DNA of 64,000 bases, taken from positions 10,871,501 to 10,935,500 of the forward strand of contig NC_092568.1 of assembly GCF_037975245.1 (NCBI RefSeq). The letters run 5' to 3'. The notes beneath the pieces are model-generated. The model worked only from the letters and a program-made list of their open reading frames with translations. It was not told where the DNA came from and ran no database searches. Position numbers and translations under genes: made by a program. The stretch's first letter is position 1, and each line of letters begins with the position of its first letter. The stretch is from Apostichopus japonicus. Taxonomy: Eukaryota; Echinodermata; Holothuroidea; Aspidochirotida; Stichopodidae. This document shows positions 1-26,900 of the stretch, in pieces.

Positions 1-579
1 AATAAAACGTTTATACCTATAAATGGAGATGGGTTTTACCGTGGCTCCGTGTAGCTCTGTGATTTTTTAAATAATGAATATAATTCTGAAGCGCTTAACA
101 TGACATGAAAATAGCATTGGTGTCGGCGTCATTACTGTAGACCAAGATAAAGTAAAAGGTTTCCAATGATAATGACATTATGATGTCACTGATTTCCAAA
201 ATGACACTCCCCCACCTCCACCCACCCCCACCCCTCCCGCGACAAGAATTTTAAACCGGGATATCTCCCAAACGGAGCAAGCTGTTTGAGGGAATTGTTG
301 ATCACAACAGAACTAATGACTTTACAAATTTTTCAATGTGTCATGCACCCACTTGAAAATGGAGACGAAATTATTGGCGAAACCTTTAAAATAGTCTTGT
401 TAGTCTAGTCAATCATGTTGCATATTGTGTGTTTAGCATTTTCTGTTTCTCTGTAGCAATTAACTGGTCATAAATGTAACGCATGTTAAGAAATCATAAC
501 ACACATCAGTTTTAGCTGATTAACAGGTATAATCACCTTTACCAGTTTTAACTGATAAAGCTATCAGAATCGGCTGCTC
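1..579. other. Unassigned AT-rich sequence
   Basis: I recognise no gene, RNA or repeat family here. A C-rich stretch at about 208-240 is the only compositional feature. Short open frames do not look coding. Confidence 0.5.
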
Positions 580-1196
580 TGACACATCATGCAAAACTAT
601 AATAGGAATTGAACCAAAATAAAAGAAAACTGTTAGCAAACTGCTTATCCACCAGAGAGCCTGTGTAGGAGAATGTGTAAAAGTAAGTTGGCCTGACGTT
701 TCAATCCTAGCAGGATCTTCTTCAAAGGCTAAATGACAAGTAAGAGTAACAGAAGGGACAAAAACACACACAGAATACAGATAGGTTAATGAGCATGGTG
801 AACACAAAGAGATGGATGTAAGGGGATTAGTAGACAAGGGATGGAGAGAAGAAAGAAAGAAACCAACAGGGGAAGAGGAGAGGTGGGAGATAAATAGTGG
901 AAGGACAAAGAGAGGATTAAGGGAAGGGGTAGGGAATGAACTGGAGAAGGATAAAGACAGGAAGGTGTGGAGAAAAAGGGTGGAAGAGAGCTATGAGAAG
1001 AGGAGTGATGGGGGGGGGGGGGGAGACAGTGAGAAGGGGGGGTACAGAAGAAAAGTTAGTCATGTCCTTCCTGAATGTTGAGCCCATGAGGTTGAATGGT
1101 GCGAGGGCGTTGCATCCACAGCCAGAATTGAACCAATTAGATCTCATGATATATAGATGTGAGTCCAAAGCCTACGGTATCAGTTGAACTGCTGTT
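580..1196 (-). mobile_element. tRNA-headed SINE-like element with hammerhead-like tail
   Basis: Read on the minus strand, the stretch starts near 1196 with a tRNA-like head. It has an A-box-like GTTCAACTGATACC followed by a B-box-like GGTTCAATTCTGG (about 1125-1138). A pyrimidine-rich middle follows, which is the G/A-rich tract at about 810-1045 on the plus strand. The left part carries a hammerhead-ribozyme-like motif (691-730). The head does not fold into a proper tRNA cloverleaf, so this is a tRNA-derived retroposon rather than a tRNA gene. The left boundary near 580 is uncertain and I found no clear target-site duplication. It could also be two adjacent repeats. Confidence 0.45.
691..730 (-). 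ncRNA. Degenerate hammerhead-ribozyme-like motif
   Basis: On the minus strand the motif reads, in order: AGCC(T), then TTGAAGA, a GATCC/TGCTA/GGATT hairpin that fits stem II, then GAAAC, GTC, and AGGC, which pairs with the first GCCT as stem I. This is the hammerhead layout CUGANGA - stem II - GAAA - stem III - UH with an almost absent stem III. Minimal hammerheads of this kind are known from Penelope-like elements and small retrozymes, where they act as dimers. The C of CUGA is T here, so this copy is probably inactive. Identification is by pattern only. Confidence 0.4.
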
Positions 1197-1942
1197 CAAA
1201 AAAAGAAAAAAACAAACGAGTATTTCATTAAAATTACTATATTTGTTGTACTATTTATTCTTTAAAATGAAACATTCACTGGCGTAACTAAACTGTCTTG
1301 AAGTGTTCGTTTGAATACAAAGCACGCATATTTCACATTGTGACGTTTTAATGTATCCATGGCTACCATTCATCTTATTACAACTTGGATTTGCAAGCAG
1401 AGTAGTATCATTAAATTTAATAACCAGCAACTAGATGAGGCATCGATTTTTTTGAGGACCCTGTTGTAGCTTTTGTAACCGTTAAGTACCCTTAACGCAT
1501 AGTTTTGGAGAATTTAACATCAAATGTGACGGTATGCGGTTGAATCAAAACTAGGTGAGTAGATACTCTGTAAAACCGATTAATAATAGGTCAATGCGAT
1601 CAACTATACGCCATGAATATTCAATAGCTTCCTAGTCGCTAAGTGGAATATAACAATTGATTGTATTTTTTTTCTTCATTTGAAAGAAGAATAAGAAGCA
1701 ACAACTTTTGGGAACAAGAACCATTGCACAATACTTGCCTTCCAGTTCAAGAAGCTGTTCAAACAAACGTAAGTTTATACTTCGCATGTATTTTTTGTTT
1801 ACAATGAAAGAAACGTTTAATAATGTCATTTGATTGATTGATTGATTGATTGATTATTTTTTTTGTAAATTGTGACGTGTTTGGCCAAGCAAAAAATGTA
1901 CAATTTGTAATTTTTAAGCATTTATTTTACTTCGTTCAACAA
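1197..1942. other. Unassigned sequence left of the duplication
   Basis: No gene is recognised. A short (GATT)n microsatellite lies at about 1830-1857. The open frames here are short and AT-driven. The segment ends where similarity to the second OATP copy begins. Confidence 0.5.
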
Positions 1943-2490
1943 GAGGAAGTAGCGATTTTGGGACAATTTCCCAGTTCTAATATCACTCTACACTGTTCTC
2001 TCATATCATGCTTTAAAGCAATCGTTCTGACAGTAAGGGTAATCATGATTATCTTATCTAATAAAAACATGATATTCATAATTCTGATATGTCAGTCACT
2101 ATAAAGTGCTTTGAAGCAGGACATGAAAGTATAGTTTCTAGAAAAGGATTGTCCCAAATGGGTGAGAGAAAGCCGGCTGGAACGTTGTATGCAAATTTGA
2201 ACGAGCAAAGAGCATTGTTGATTACAGAACGATGATTCAAAGTCTATATAGTCATTGAGTTATATATGGTCCATGTATGCAATATAAGCTGATAACCAAC
2301 TAGAGAACATTTTATCGTTTTTTAATGTATAGTGATCAGATGTTGCTTAGATATTAGGTGTTACGATAGTTTGTATAATTAAAAAATAAGTTTAGGCTAA
2401 ATGACTTCATATAAAATCATGCAAAAGTTTCATATAACCTCAGCAGTCAGTTTATAGGCCTATATGGTCAGGAGGATATATGTTTATATG

Positions 2491-2536
<46 letters not shown>

Positions 2537-2538
<2 letters not shown>

Positions 2539-2908
2539 AGGGCGTAGGAACCGGGGGGGGGGGCTGGGGGGGGGGGCGCCAGCCCCCCAGTGAAAAATGT
2601 GGAGGGGCGGAAGTATCATTCCGCCCCCCCGCTTCGCATGTCAGAAAACCCCTTTTTCAGTTCCAAATGAGAAAAAAATGTCATTTGGAGCACCAAATTG
2701 CATCTAAGGCCAGGTGAAAATACAAAATTAAGTTTACAAAATGGAGTGGGTGTTGAAGTGTGCTATATTGCACCAAATTGCATCTGAGGCCACCTGGAAA
2801 TGCAAAAAATTCCAAAGGGGAGGGGGACACCCCCTCCCCTTAGACCCCTTCCCCAGGCCGGCCTTCAGTCTTCAGCCCCCCACTCAAAAGTACCTTCCTA
2901 CGCCACTG
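2537..2908 (+). mobile_element. hAT-type MITE, 'GGCGTAGGAACC' family, copy A
   Basis: The left end is CAAGGGCGTAGGAACC. The right end TTCCTACGCCACTG is its imperfect inverted repeat (CARKGGCGTAGGAA). It is inserted in a (TA)n tract at about 2494-2536, with TATATATA on both sides as a plausible but uninformative 8-bp target duplication. The body is the same as the copies at 14237-14589 and 33362-33729 and has no coding capacity. It lies in a stretch at about 2470-3480 that is absent from copy 2 of the duplication. Confidence 0.75.
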
Positions 2909-3480
2909 TATATATATTAGAAATATAATTAGAAAATTTCTAAACCTTTATAAAGACCACGGAACCGTGCGGTTTAAACATCAAAACCGAAACAATACCT
3001 TTGCAATTACGACTGAATCGGATTAAAATAATCCGACACGGGTTAAAATAATCTGATTTTCCAAAACTTCCGCTAAATCCAGCAGAAATCAGCGAGACAC
3101 TTTAAACTCACAACCATGCCGACACTCTTCTCTATAAAAATGGTTTCAATTCCTGCTACTCCTTGTCACTTCGGTGGGGGGGGGCACAGAAAGTGGGACA
3201 TGTTACTATGATATGATCGGTGATCATGTACTTGACTGAAGAAGAGCTAATTGTGCTCGCAAGCCCTTCAAAACCAAACATTGGCTGTTTACCTCCAATC
3301 ATTTACCTACTTTAATTATTGTATTTTCACTCGAGAACCAGCCTTTTCTCTTAATGTCAATTGACTTAGCACCAGGAGAAATTGATCAATTCATTCACCT
3401 GCTCACAAAGACTGTTTATTTCATGTTTATTTTAGTTTGCATTTAGGGTCGGAAGGAAGTTGATATGTTACCGAAAAGTC
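2909..3480. other. Copy-1-specific upstream sequence
   Basis: This lies between the MITE and the region homologous to copy 2, which resumes near the AACATAACCGTTA motif at about 3489. No gene is recognised. A CTGAAGAAGAGC-loop-GCTC hairpin at about 3234-3265 belongs to an unidentified repeat. Confidence 0.35.
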
Positions 3481-3619
3481 TCATTAAAACATAACCGTTA
3501 ATGATTTCAGTTCAGCTGCAATAATGATACTGTTCAATTTGTAGACAACAACAATTCCGTATTTTACCTCTTTCTCATCAGGGAAGAAAATTAACCTACC
3601 TAAACAAAAAATCCAAAAC

Positions 3620-16898
<13,279 letters not shown>

Positions 16899-17972
16899 AA
16901 ACATGCAATGATCAACATTGAACGATATTTGCAGGATTGAGCAGCCTATAAAAGGGGCGGAGAAAGTATTAAGAAGATAATTGTAGGCAGAATTCAGGGG
17001 CGTATCCAGGATTTTCCAATAGGGGGGGGGGGGCGCCAGGCATGAATGATCGCCGTCCTGGGAGATGGGTCTAAGGGGAGGGGGTGTACAATTTTTGCTT
17101 TCAAAGAAGGGCTGAAATGCAAAATGGTGTTATATGCATGGGCGGCGATCCGTACTTCCGAGTGGGGGGGGGGGGGATATGACCTTGTTGACTATCTAAG
17201 CGTAGCGCCACCATGAGTTGGCGCGAAGCGTACAAGAAAATTTTGGGATTAACAAACCCTCTAGATGGCCGGAAACGGCACTTCCCGAGGTTTCCAAGCG
17301 GCATATACCCAACTTTAAATAGGGATGTCATGTCCGAAATATCTCATAATCAGGAAATCAGGATCCAAAATACTTTTTTTTTTAATTTCGGGTGTTATTT
17401 TGGGAAAATTGCCCCTGTCAATCTTGTTTCAGGCGCAACGTTAGAATGTTCGAGAGCTCTGTTATATTATTCGATGAAGAAAATGGCCTCATGCAGGCTA
17501 TTATAGGCCTATACACATGCAATACACAATTACACATAGTTACATTCCTAGGTACCGATTGCTAGGGCATCCAGGTGAAACGTGTATTAAGCATTACCCT
17601 GGTTACATGAGATTCTCAGCTGTTCGAGGGAACATGTACGTGTGCAGGCCTACTATAGGGCCTATACACTCTTAAAACACCTGGGTCATATTCATGACCC
17701 AAACGCAGGGTCGATGGTCTTATAACCCAATTTGGGTTGTACCATACACTAAGCTGACCTAATGCTAAGTCCGAAACTGACTTTCATCAACGAGTCAAAA
17801 TAATATTGGACTATGATTGGTCAACATTATAGGAATATGAGTGCACCATGTCAGATCAGCCAATCAACGAACACACATTGACCGTCCGATCATATTGGCC
17901 CTGCGCGCGCGCCATAGACAAATTGGCTGTAGAACAAGTTTGCTGACAGAGCGAACATGATTAGAAGCACAA

Positions 17973-20900
17973 ATGGATTCGTTCGTGAAAGATAAATTAG
18001 AAGAATGGGGCTTGATGGAATGGGCTAATTCATTTCAAGGTATGGTATCATGTGCAAATATCTTTTTTAATATGTAATTAAATTTCAAGAAATGCTGAAG
18101 TAGCATACGAAGACTTAACGTATGGCTAAGTCGGTGACTAATTCGTAGTCGTACTAGCCTATAGCCTAACGCTAAGCCATAACATAGGCTAGGCCTGTAA
18201 AGAGTACACTATTGCAGTTGAGATTGAGATGATGTATACATGTACGGAACCTCTAGTATCTGATAGATAAATCCACAATCCTAATTGAACTGTATATTTA
18301 AAATAAATATGACGATGCACAACTGCATAAGTAAGCATTGTTGACAATGCATAAGTAGCCTAGGGCCTAGGCCTAAGCAATGTTGTGCCAAGTTTGGTAA
18401 GTAAATATGATGAGGCCTAGGCCCCTAGGCGAGGCCTATTTGCGATCATGAGGGTCAGCGATCATGAGCATGACGGCTAGATTTAGACATGCTAATGGAG
18501 TGGGTTTTTTTGTACACACAGGGCAGCTACTGAAGTGTGAAACATTTGGAATATGCGTAATGTCGTAGGCCTACAGTAGCCTAATGTTAGGCCTAGGCTA
18601 GGCACTACTGCGCATAGTGTTATAGGCCTAACGTTAGGCCTAGTTATGGAACAAGCCCCAGTGACCAAAAAAAATCATCAGCGTTTTTACCAGAATTTTA
18701 GGGTTACTGTAGGCCTAGGCCTAAATAACAAAAATAGCTTTGCCTAGCCTAGACCTACTGTAGCCTAGGCCTAATGTTACATCTGATTAAGCAGTAAGTT
18801 TACTAACATAGCTTATCAGACTAGGCCTAGGCCTACCAAAAAAAAGACAAAGAAGACCAAACAAGAGGCAGAACTTGGAATAAATTTACAACAATTTCAT
18901 TTAAAAATTTCTTGGCAATGAAAATTTTGAATTTTCATACAAAATTAACATTTAGGCCTAGCCTAGAATGTTAGGTCTTTTTGGTCAAGATGTGAAAAAA
19001 AACAGCCCGTTTTGCATATATTATGGTTGAAAATAAGTAGGCCTAACAGATCTTATTTGTTCATAGCACTTTTTGAGCATGTTGCTACGGTAATATTGGA
19101 ACGTATTGTTAGGTAGCCTAGGTTTATATGCATTATACGGCCCCCGCATTATTCGGGCATCTTGATATACCCTACGATAAGTACTTGAATATTAATTCTA
19201 CAAATTAAGTATGTACAGTTAAGCAGGGGGAGGGGGGCGTTGTTGTAAGTAAGTAGCACTGGGTGCCTGTATACTGTGCACTTTTCAGCTAAATTGCTTC
19301 AACATTCATTGAAAATATTCGGATTATGATGCCTGCACCAGGCAAACCTCAATCTATATAGGCCCTGGCATAATTGCCAAGGTTCGAAATATGTGGTAGT
19401 TCAGTAGGCTGTAGCGGAGTGTAGCCCTAGACGACCAAATATACGTTGGACTACCAGAACTGTCAGAACACTGAGTAGCAGTAGTCCGGTGGGCTACCAA
19501 AATTTCCCAACTTGAAAGCTATTGTTTGTGATAAACTGTTTTCACCCACACACACAATGTGTAAATCTTTTCTATAGCAATATTGTATACTGTATGTCAT
19601 GAATCATCATCGTTTAAAAAATTATAGGAAAAAATGATAAAAAATAATAAATTGGACCAAGTTTACCATAATAGAACAACACAAAATGGCTGCCAAGTTT
19701 AAATCTCATCTATACAAAAAACAATGATAACTAAAAAATTTTTATTATAGATTAGGCCTACCTACAAATAGTTCAAAAATTATATCCTTCTATAGAATCA
19801 CATTTAAATTATGCTTCTTCCTCTGGAAAATACAAAACAATTTGTGGGGTTGACTACTGGTACGCAAAATGTACATACTTTATCTAAACCAAAATGGCAT
19901 ATTAATACATTTTTATTGGTAATATTATGTTACCTGAATATTTGCTGCACGTACTTAATTCAGGTGTTATTTTGTATTTTAGTCATAATTCTTCTATTTA
20001 TTTTTTACATTTCTATCATATATTTTTCTATACAATCTAATCTTTTATAACCTTTTAACTTTTATACTTTGAACAAATTTTTTATCTTTTGCTGTAAAGC
20101 GCTTTAGAGCAATTTTTTAATTGAATAAGGCGCTATATAAATTTTGTGTAATAATAATAATATTTCTTAAGAGGTTGAATATTAATCACTCTACTCTAGG
20201 CCTAGTTTTTTCACTGTCTTGTTTAATTTTTTGGCATTTAAAAAAAAGTTCAACCACATCATTTGTTAAAACTGTGCAATTCATTCAAACTATACTGTCG
20301 TTTATAGTTTGCACACCTACTACTGAATTATTATAGGATTGTACGAGAAAAGCGTTTCTGTGTACACTCACCTTGGACTGCACCAGTCCATCATTAAAAC
20401 AGTATTTTTCTATGTGCAAACAGTAGCTTCTTCACAACACCTAGATTCTATATTCCTTTATCCCTTCGTGGGACTGACTGATTTATAGGCATAAGTAGGT
20501 CCTTAATGATTCTGAATTCAAAATTAAACACTGTGCTTAACTGAAATTAAACACTGTAGGTAATATAAGAGGGTATGAGTGTTTGTGGAATATTTGGCAT
20601 TAAAATGATAAATTGATATTTGGATTTAAGAAATTCAAAAAAATTAATCTGATTTGAATAAACACAATCTGGTTTTAATCATTTTTTTAATAGGAAAAAT
20701 CAACAACCCTGCTGTGAAGTGAGAAATTGAGTCGTTCATCTCCAATCTTGAACAAATATTATATATAGTTTATCATCAAAACCAGGTTTGAGAAATATGG
20801 TGATATTTGATGTTAGCAAAGAGACAAAGGATACATTTCAAATTATTCAATCAGTGGGAGAATATCCCTTCAGGATTTTTGCCTAGATGGCCAAATGAAC

Positions 20901-23900
20901 TTCTTAAGCCATTGGTTGGTTCCACATAGTGCATACAAGTATATAGCTAAGCTAACTCTGTAGTCTGTATCAATCAAATGTTCATTGTCTCAATGCCCCT
21001 TTTTCTTGGTTTTCAGAGAATTTCATTGACAAAGAAATCTTTGTCCTATTAGAAATGGAAACTTTGAAAGAGCTTATACCTCCGCTTGGACCACGCATGA
21101 AGGCTGCTAAGAAGATCAAGGAGCTAAATTCCGAACAGAATGAAACAACAGTGGTGGTATGTTCAACTTCTTAAATTCTGCTGAACTTGATTATAAACAC
21201 TGGGCAAGATGGGATTTGTTTGTTTCAGATGTGGCCATTTGATATTAGGTCACAGCAAGGCCCTAATATGGCATTTTAAGAACATTCATTCACTAGTAAA
21301 TGGGAGGTATTTCACAGGACCCATCACATGTATGCAGGATGGCTGCATGAGAACATTCAAGAACCATGTATCTACATTTAAATCCCATGTGGAAAAAAAA
21401 CATGAAATGTATGGAGCAAATGAAGTTCCCTTGCTTGATGATGCTGATGAGTTGAATGCTAGCGATCATAATTCATCAGATGATAATGAGCCATTGCGTG
21501 GGGACCATGATGAGCAACCTATTCCAAATGTTCAAAATTGGGATGATTTTGACAAAGCAGAGATAGAACAAAGGATTGCCATCTTTCTCGCAAAATTGCT
21601 GGCTTCAAGCAGTGTCGTACAGTCAACAATAGACGGTGTAGTTGGTCATACATCTGATTTATTAGATGATGTCGTTGGCTACTTGAAGCACAAAACCTCC
21701 CAGTTTGCTCAGCAAAACATGATTCAACCTAATGATCTTTCATTTTGTTCCCTGATGGAGGATTTTGAAAAATGTGAAAACACCTTTGACAGATTCATAG
21801 GGGTTTACATGAGAAAGAAGTATTTCACACAAAGTGGTGTATTCCTGGCACCTAAGGAGATCCCTATTGCAGTAGCATTCTATCAAAGGAGGAACAGAAT
21901 GACAGGAAATGTCTCTCAAGTGTTGAAAAATGTTTCTTTTCAGTATGTGCCCATTAAACCACTGATGAAACTTATTTTAGAAAGTAAAGGTTTCTTAGAG
22001 AACATCGAAATGCATGAGCCCAGTCTTGATGGGTTAATGAGAGATTTCCATGATGGGGAATACAGCCAACAAAATATATTCTGTAGGCACAAAAGGAACA
22101 TTCAGTTGCTTTTCTACATTGATGACTTTGAGGTTGCAAACCCACTTAGTCCAAAGGCTGGTACTCACAAGCTTGGTGCTGTTTATTGCACCATAACCAA
22201 CATACATCCGAAGTTTAGATCATCGCTAAATAACTGTCATTTAGTAATGTTGTTCAATGCTGGTGATGCTAAACTGTATGGGTATGAGCCAATATTTGAC
22301 CCACTAGTTGAAGATCTTAATTCATTAATACATGATGGTATACAAATTGAAGCACCCACCTTTCAAGGGACTGTACGTGTTGGACTAGCACAAGTTACAG
22401 GTGATAACCTTGGATTACACTCTCTCTTTGGCTTTGCCCAAGGATTCACTGCCAATTACCCGTGCAGATTTTGTAAGATGCACCGAGCTGAAGCCCAGTT
22501 ATCTACATCTGAGAATGTTGGGTTACTCCGCACTAAAGACAACTATCAAATGGATGTGAATGCTCAAGACCTTCCAAATACAGGTGTGAGGTCCGACAGT
22601 CCCCTAAACAAAATTCACCACTATCATGTCACTCAAAATTTTGCTCCGGATATCATGCATGATCTTCTAGAAGGTGTGTGCCCACTGGAGCTCAAATTGG
22701 TGGTAAAAGCTCTTATTGACAAAAGATTGTTCAACATTAATCTGTTGAATAGTAGGCTTGTTAGTTTCAACTATGGTTCTGGTGATAACCAGAACAAGCC
22801 ATGTATCTTCTCTGCTTCTAGTATGACTAATCCAGATGGTGCTCCAGGGCAAAATGCTGCCCAAATGTGGTGTTTGATACGACACTTTCCACTTATGATG
22901 GGTGATTTAGTGCCAGAGGATGATGAGCACTGGGAACTGTTAATTTTGTTGCTTAAATGCATGGACATAATATTTTCACCAGTTATAAGTAGGGGAGACA
23001 CAGTGTACCTCAAACACCTCATTCAAGATCATCACCAACATTTTCTTGAACCGTTTGGTAATGCAAGGCAATTGAAACCAAAACATCATCATATGATACA
23101 CTACCCAATGGCCATCCAGAAACTTGGTCCTCTAACAAGATTTTGGGCTATGCGCTTTGAGGCTAAACACAATTTTTCAAGGAGACTTTCACACATAGTG
23201 TGTAATTTTCAAAATATTGCAAAGACATTAGCTTACAGGAACCAAATGTTGCTGTGCTATAATCTCTTGTCACAATTGTCACTCGTTGGGGATGAAGTTG
23301 AAATCGGTCCAGGGTCATCAGTTCTTGTGGCATCAATTACAGACTCAGATGTTGTCCACATAAGGCTAAGACTAGGTTTATACGACGAAGTATTCCTTGC
23401 AAATTGGTGCAAAGTATTTGGACACACATACAAGAAACATCAGATGGTGGTTGTTGGAAAGAATGTTGAACTAGATCCAGTCTTCGGTAAACTTGTTAAC
23501 ATTATTGCAGTAGAGTCTGGAGTTAGATTGATTTATGAAGAATGGCTGACAACTGGATTTTCCAGGCACCTACATGCATACAAAGTTGAAGCACAGGAGC
23601 CACGAAAAACAGAAATTTGTCGTATTGATGACTTGCTTGATTACCACCCTCTCCAAATGATTCAGAGTGGACCTCCAAATGATCCAGCTTTCTGTGTTGT
23701 CACAAGATACAAATTTTGAATGGGTATGTATTTTTTAGTTACACGGTCATGATCTTTTTTCGTCACAGTACCGAACAGCAATTCTTGAAAGCTGCTCACA
23801 TTTACTGGTCCCTAAAGATTCCTCAGAATCCAAAGATGACAATGATGTTAGTCAATCGTTATGCCTGGGCCTATCAATCTTAACATATGTGGTACAGTAT

Positions 23901-26900
23901 TGCTTCGGAAGTGAAATTGGGCCACCTGTTAATGGCGCAGGTATGGGACCAAGTAAGAGTGAGAAAGGTGTTGGTTGTCAGGTTTATATGGATTTAGGAA
24001 GGGAAGTGAGGGTCGCCAACATACCTATAAGGACTATGGCTAGGGCTGGAATGAGGTCCACAATTTTCAAAACATACCTCCATCCACTGAAACTCGAAGA
24101 CCTAATGTCACCCCTGTTGAAGTGTTTGGACTCTACTTGATGGTGCAGTAGGTCTTATTGATCATATTGTTACTGAAACAAATCTATATGCAGGTCAGAT
24201 GAACCCTCAGATCGCCAGTGGATTGTAGTCACACCTGAAGAAATCTGTGCATTTTTAGCTCTACTTTTACAAAACAACTTTACAGAGTTTTAATATCCAT
24301 AATGTCTAGAACCCGATTCCGTACCATAATCAAATATTGGCATCTTATTATAATATTGCTGTTCTGAACGACACATTCCACAATGTTAGACCCTTTCCGG
24401 ATTTAGTCACCCTACACTTCACATGAAAACATCACCCAACGAGAGCAGGGACCATTGGGGTTCATCCAGTACAGTACATGCCCACAAAGTGAATAAAAGG
24501 GGGTATGGAAGCGTATGCATTAAATTAATTACACTGGGAAGTGTATACTGGCAAGGAGGAAAACCAACCACCAAAATCCGAGTGCGGCCCTTGCACCCAG
24601 ATACCACCAATCCTGACCCAGAGAAATTGTTTGCAAGTGGAAAAGTTGTAGTTGGTGTTGTTGAAGAGCTTGCAAATAAAGGATTCATGACTAACCTGGG
24701 GATGGGGATATAAGACTGGAGGAGGGAGACCTGCTTCCAAGATCAAGGGGGATAAGATACAGTATAAAATGGTACAAGAAGTCAATTTATATAAAGAATT
24801 TTTGCAGCAAATTTAAAGACAAATGACACTTTTATAATATGAGTTATAAAATAGCCAGCGCTGGGAAGTTTGAAGTGCAAAAAATGACCAGCGTTAAATG
24901 GTTCATTTGTTAGAGTTTTTCTTTTTTTCTTTTTGCAGACTCAGGATAGCCAGGCATATCAATCTACATTGCAGTCTCCAACTTTTTCATTACAATCACC
25001 TAAATCTTTGATAACCACCTCAACACCAGAACATAGCAATACCCCAAAGAGACCGAAGTTACATTTTGTAAGTACTGTACTTCTCCCTTGTATAAATCTG
25101 CATTGGTATGTGATTGTCATTAATAAGTCTGCCATCTTTTTACAGTAATCGAAACAATTCATCCAGAACTGTTGAAATGGTGCACACATCAATCATTACA
25201 CACCCAATTAACCAGACAGATCTGTCTTCTGTAAGGGGGCTGTTGTTCCCCTTTGATAGGTACAGTGCAAAGCACAACTAAGCTCCAATCACCAGCTTTG
25301 TTCTCGATTTCTCCTTTTCAAAGGATATCCGTAAAATACTAAATGATAACAACGGCGGAGATATCATTGAGTCTGAAATGGACGAAGGACTACTTAGTCA
25401 CAAATATCGGATTCAAGCTGTCAGGATGTTTGTATCACACCTGATAGAACAGTTTGGAGATAGGTATGTACATGTAGACTCAATAAAAGGTGATTTGAAT
25501 TCTATGTCTTTGAGAATTAGTGGTGACCAGTGGTGAACAAACATTTTTAGTTTTCACAATGTTTACTTTTATTTAGCAACTCATTATTTTACACAAAATT
25601 GTTTATATTTCAGGCCCACATCCCATGTAAAAGAGGCTCTTGCAAGATCCATTGTAAATGAGTTTCCCAAACTGAAGGGAGAAGATGGAGATGGTTATGT
25701 TAGTATCAATTTTTGTCATGTTAGATCACTTCTTTTTTTGGATTACGTTTTCGTACCTTCAGATCAAGGATAGGGCAAGAATAAATGGCCTCTGTCAATA
25801 CTCGAAAGACACCCCCTCTGGGAATACATCCAACTTTGTCGGTGAGCTAATGGTACGATGAAGTGTAAAAACAAAAAAGGGATCAGTTAACTCAATGGTT
25901 TACTGTTTTTGTTCTCAGGAAGGGCAGAATTATAAGCACAACGCAAAAATAAAAAAAGGCATAATACCTGCTGTATAATTTCATTTTTTTGTTCATAGTT
26001 TGCTTTAGCAAAATGGAAGATTTTGTTCAAATCGATGCAAACAAATATTTGGTATGCTTTGTGGGATATGTACTCTCAGTTGCATTTTCAAGAGCATCAC
26101 GTTACTCCTGTATCTCTAGTTAAACAAAACATCTGAGATGATATGGTCTTATGCTCTGTAGCAGTAGCCAGCAAAAAGAATTCACCTCAGTGCCAGGATA
26201 TGGGACATCTACATCAGTTTGGTTGGATGGTCCTCCAAGACTATTTTGCAGCTCTGTTCACAGTCCAAGTCTGGGTACAAAAAATGCTTTCTGTGCAGAC
26301 TTGTCACATATTTCATCCTTTTTCAGATTAATCTGGACTTTGAAGTCATCAAGCCAAAGTGTGGGGACAAATTGTTCCTGTTATGGACACCTGCAGTCGC
26401 TAGGAACCTACTGCATTATGCTGACAAGCAAAATGATTGGTCTCGACACCTGGGGATTGTTCAAGACAGCAGTCAACTATCAGGTAACTAAGTTGCAATA
26501 ACTTATTAACCCAGGTAAAATGCATGTGAACTGTTTTCATGTGGCACTGCCAGTGATGTTTCAATTGGCCCCCAGTTGAGCTTCACCTCAGTCAGGGGAA
26601 ATAATGAAAATGGTGTGTATTTGGAGGAGGGAGTCAGTCAGGGGATTAAGGTGGTCAGGCAACAGAATAGTGTCAAGTATTATGCCTGATTGCCATATTT
26701 CAGTACACAATGCCTCAGGTCTGGCATGGGCACAACCCTGCACAGTCAACATAGATGACATCGGATTTGTTATAAGCTACAAATGTTTTCTATTCTCGCA
26801 TCAGAATTCTGGTAATATTGTATTGCTTCATCGACGAACATTCATTGGCCTGGCATCCACCCAACTTTGGATCACAATCAGAGATGCTGTTGAGAAATTG

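Noticed and set aside
3234-3290. Second hammerhead-like motif (CTGAAGAAGAGC...GCTC)
   Set aside because: The CTGAAGA and a stem II-like hairpin are present, but the following bases read GCAAGC rather than GAAA and no GUH site fits.
25146-25323. Exon of the SAM gene starting after the CAG at 25145
   Set aside because: In the required phase it begins with TAA. The acceptor before 25324 keeps the frame and leads directly into the conserved block.
26151-26501. Open frame between SAM-gene exons
   Set aside because: The frame through 26151-26326 does not match the conserved exon that starts at 26327 in another frame. It may hide the missing bridging exon, but I could not define splice sites.
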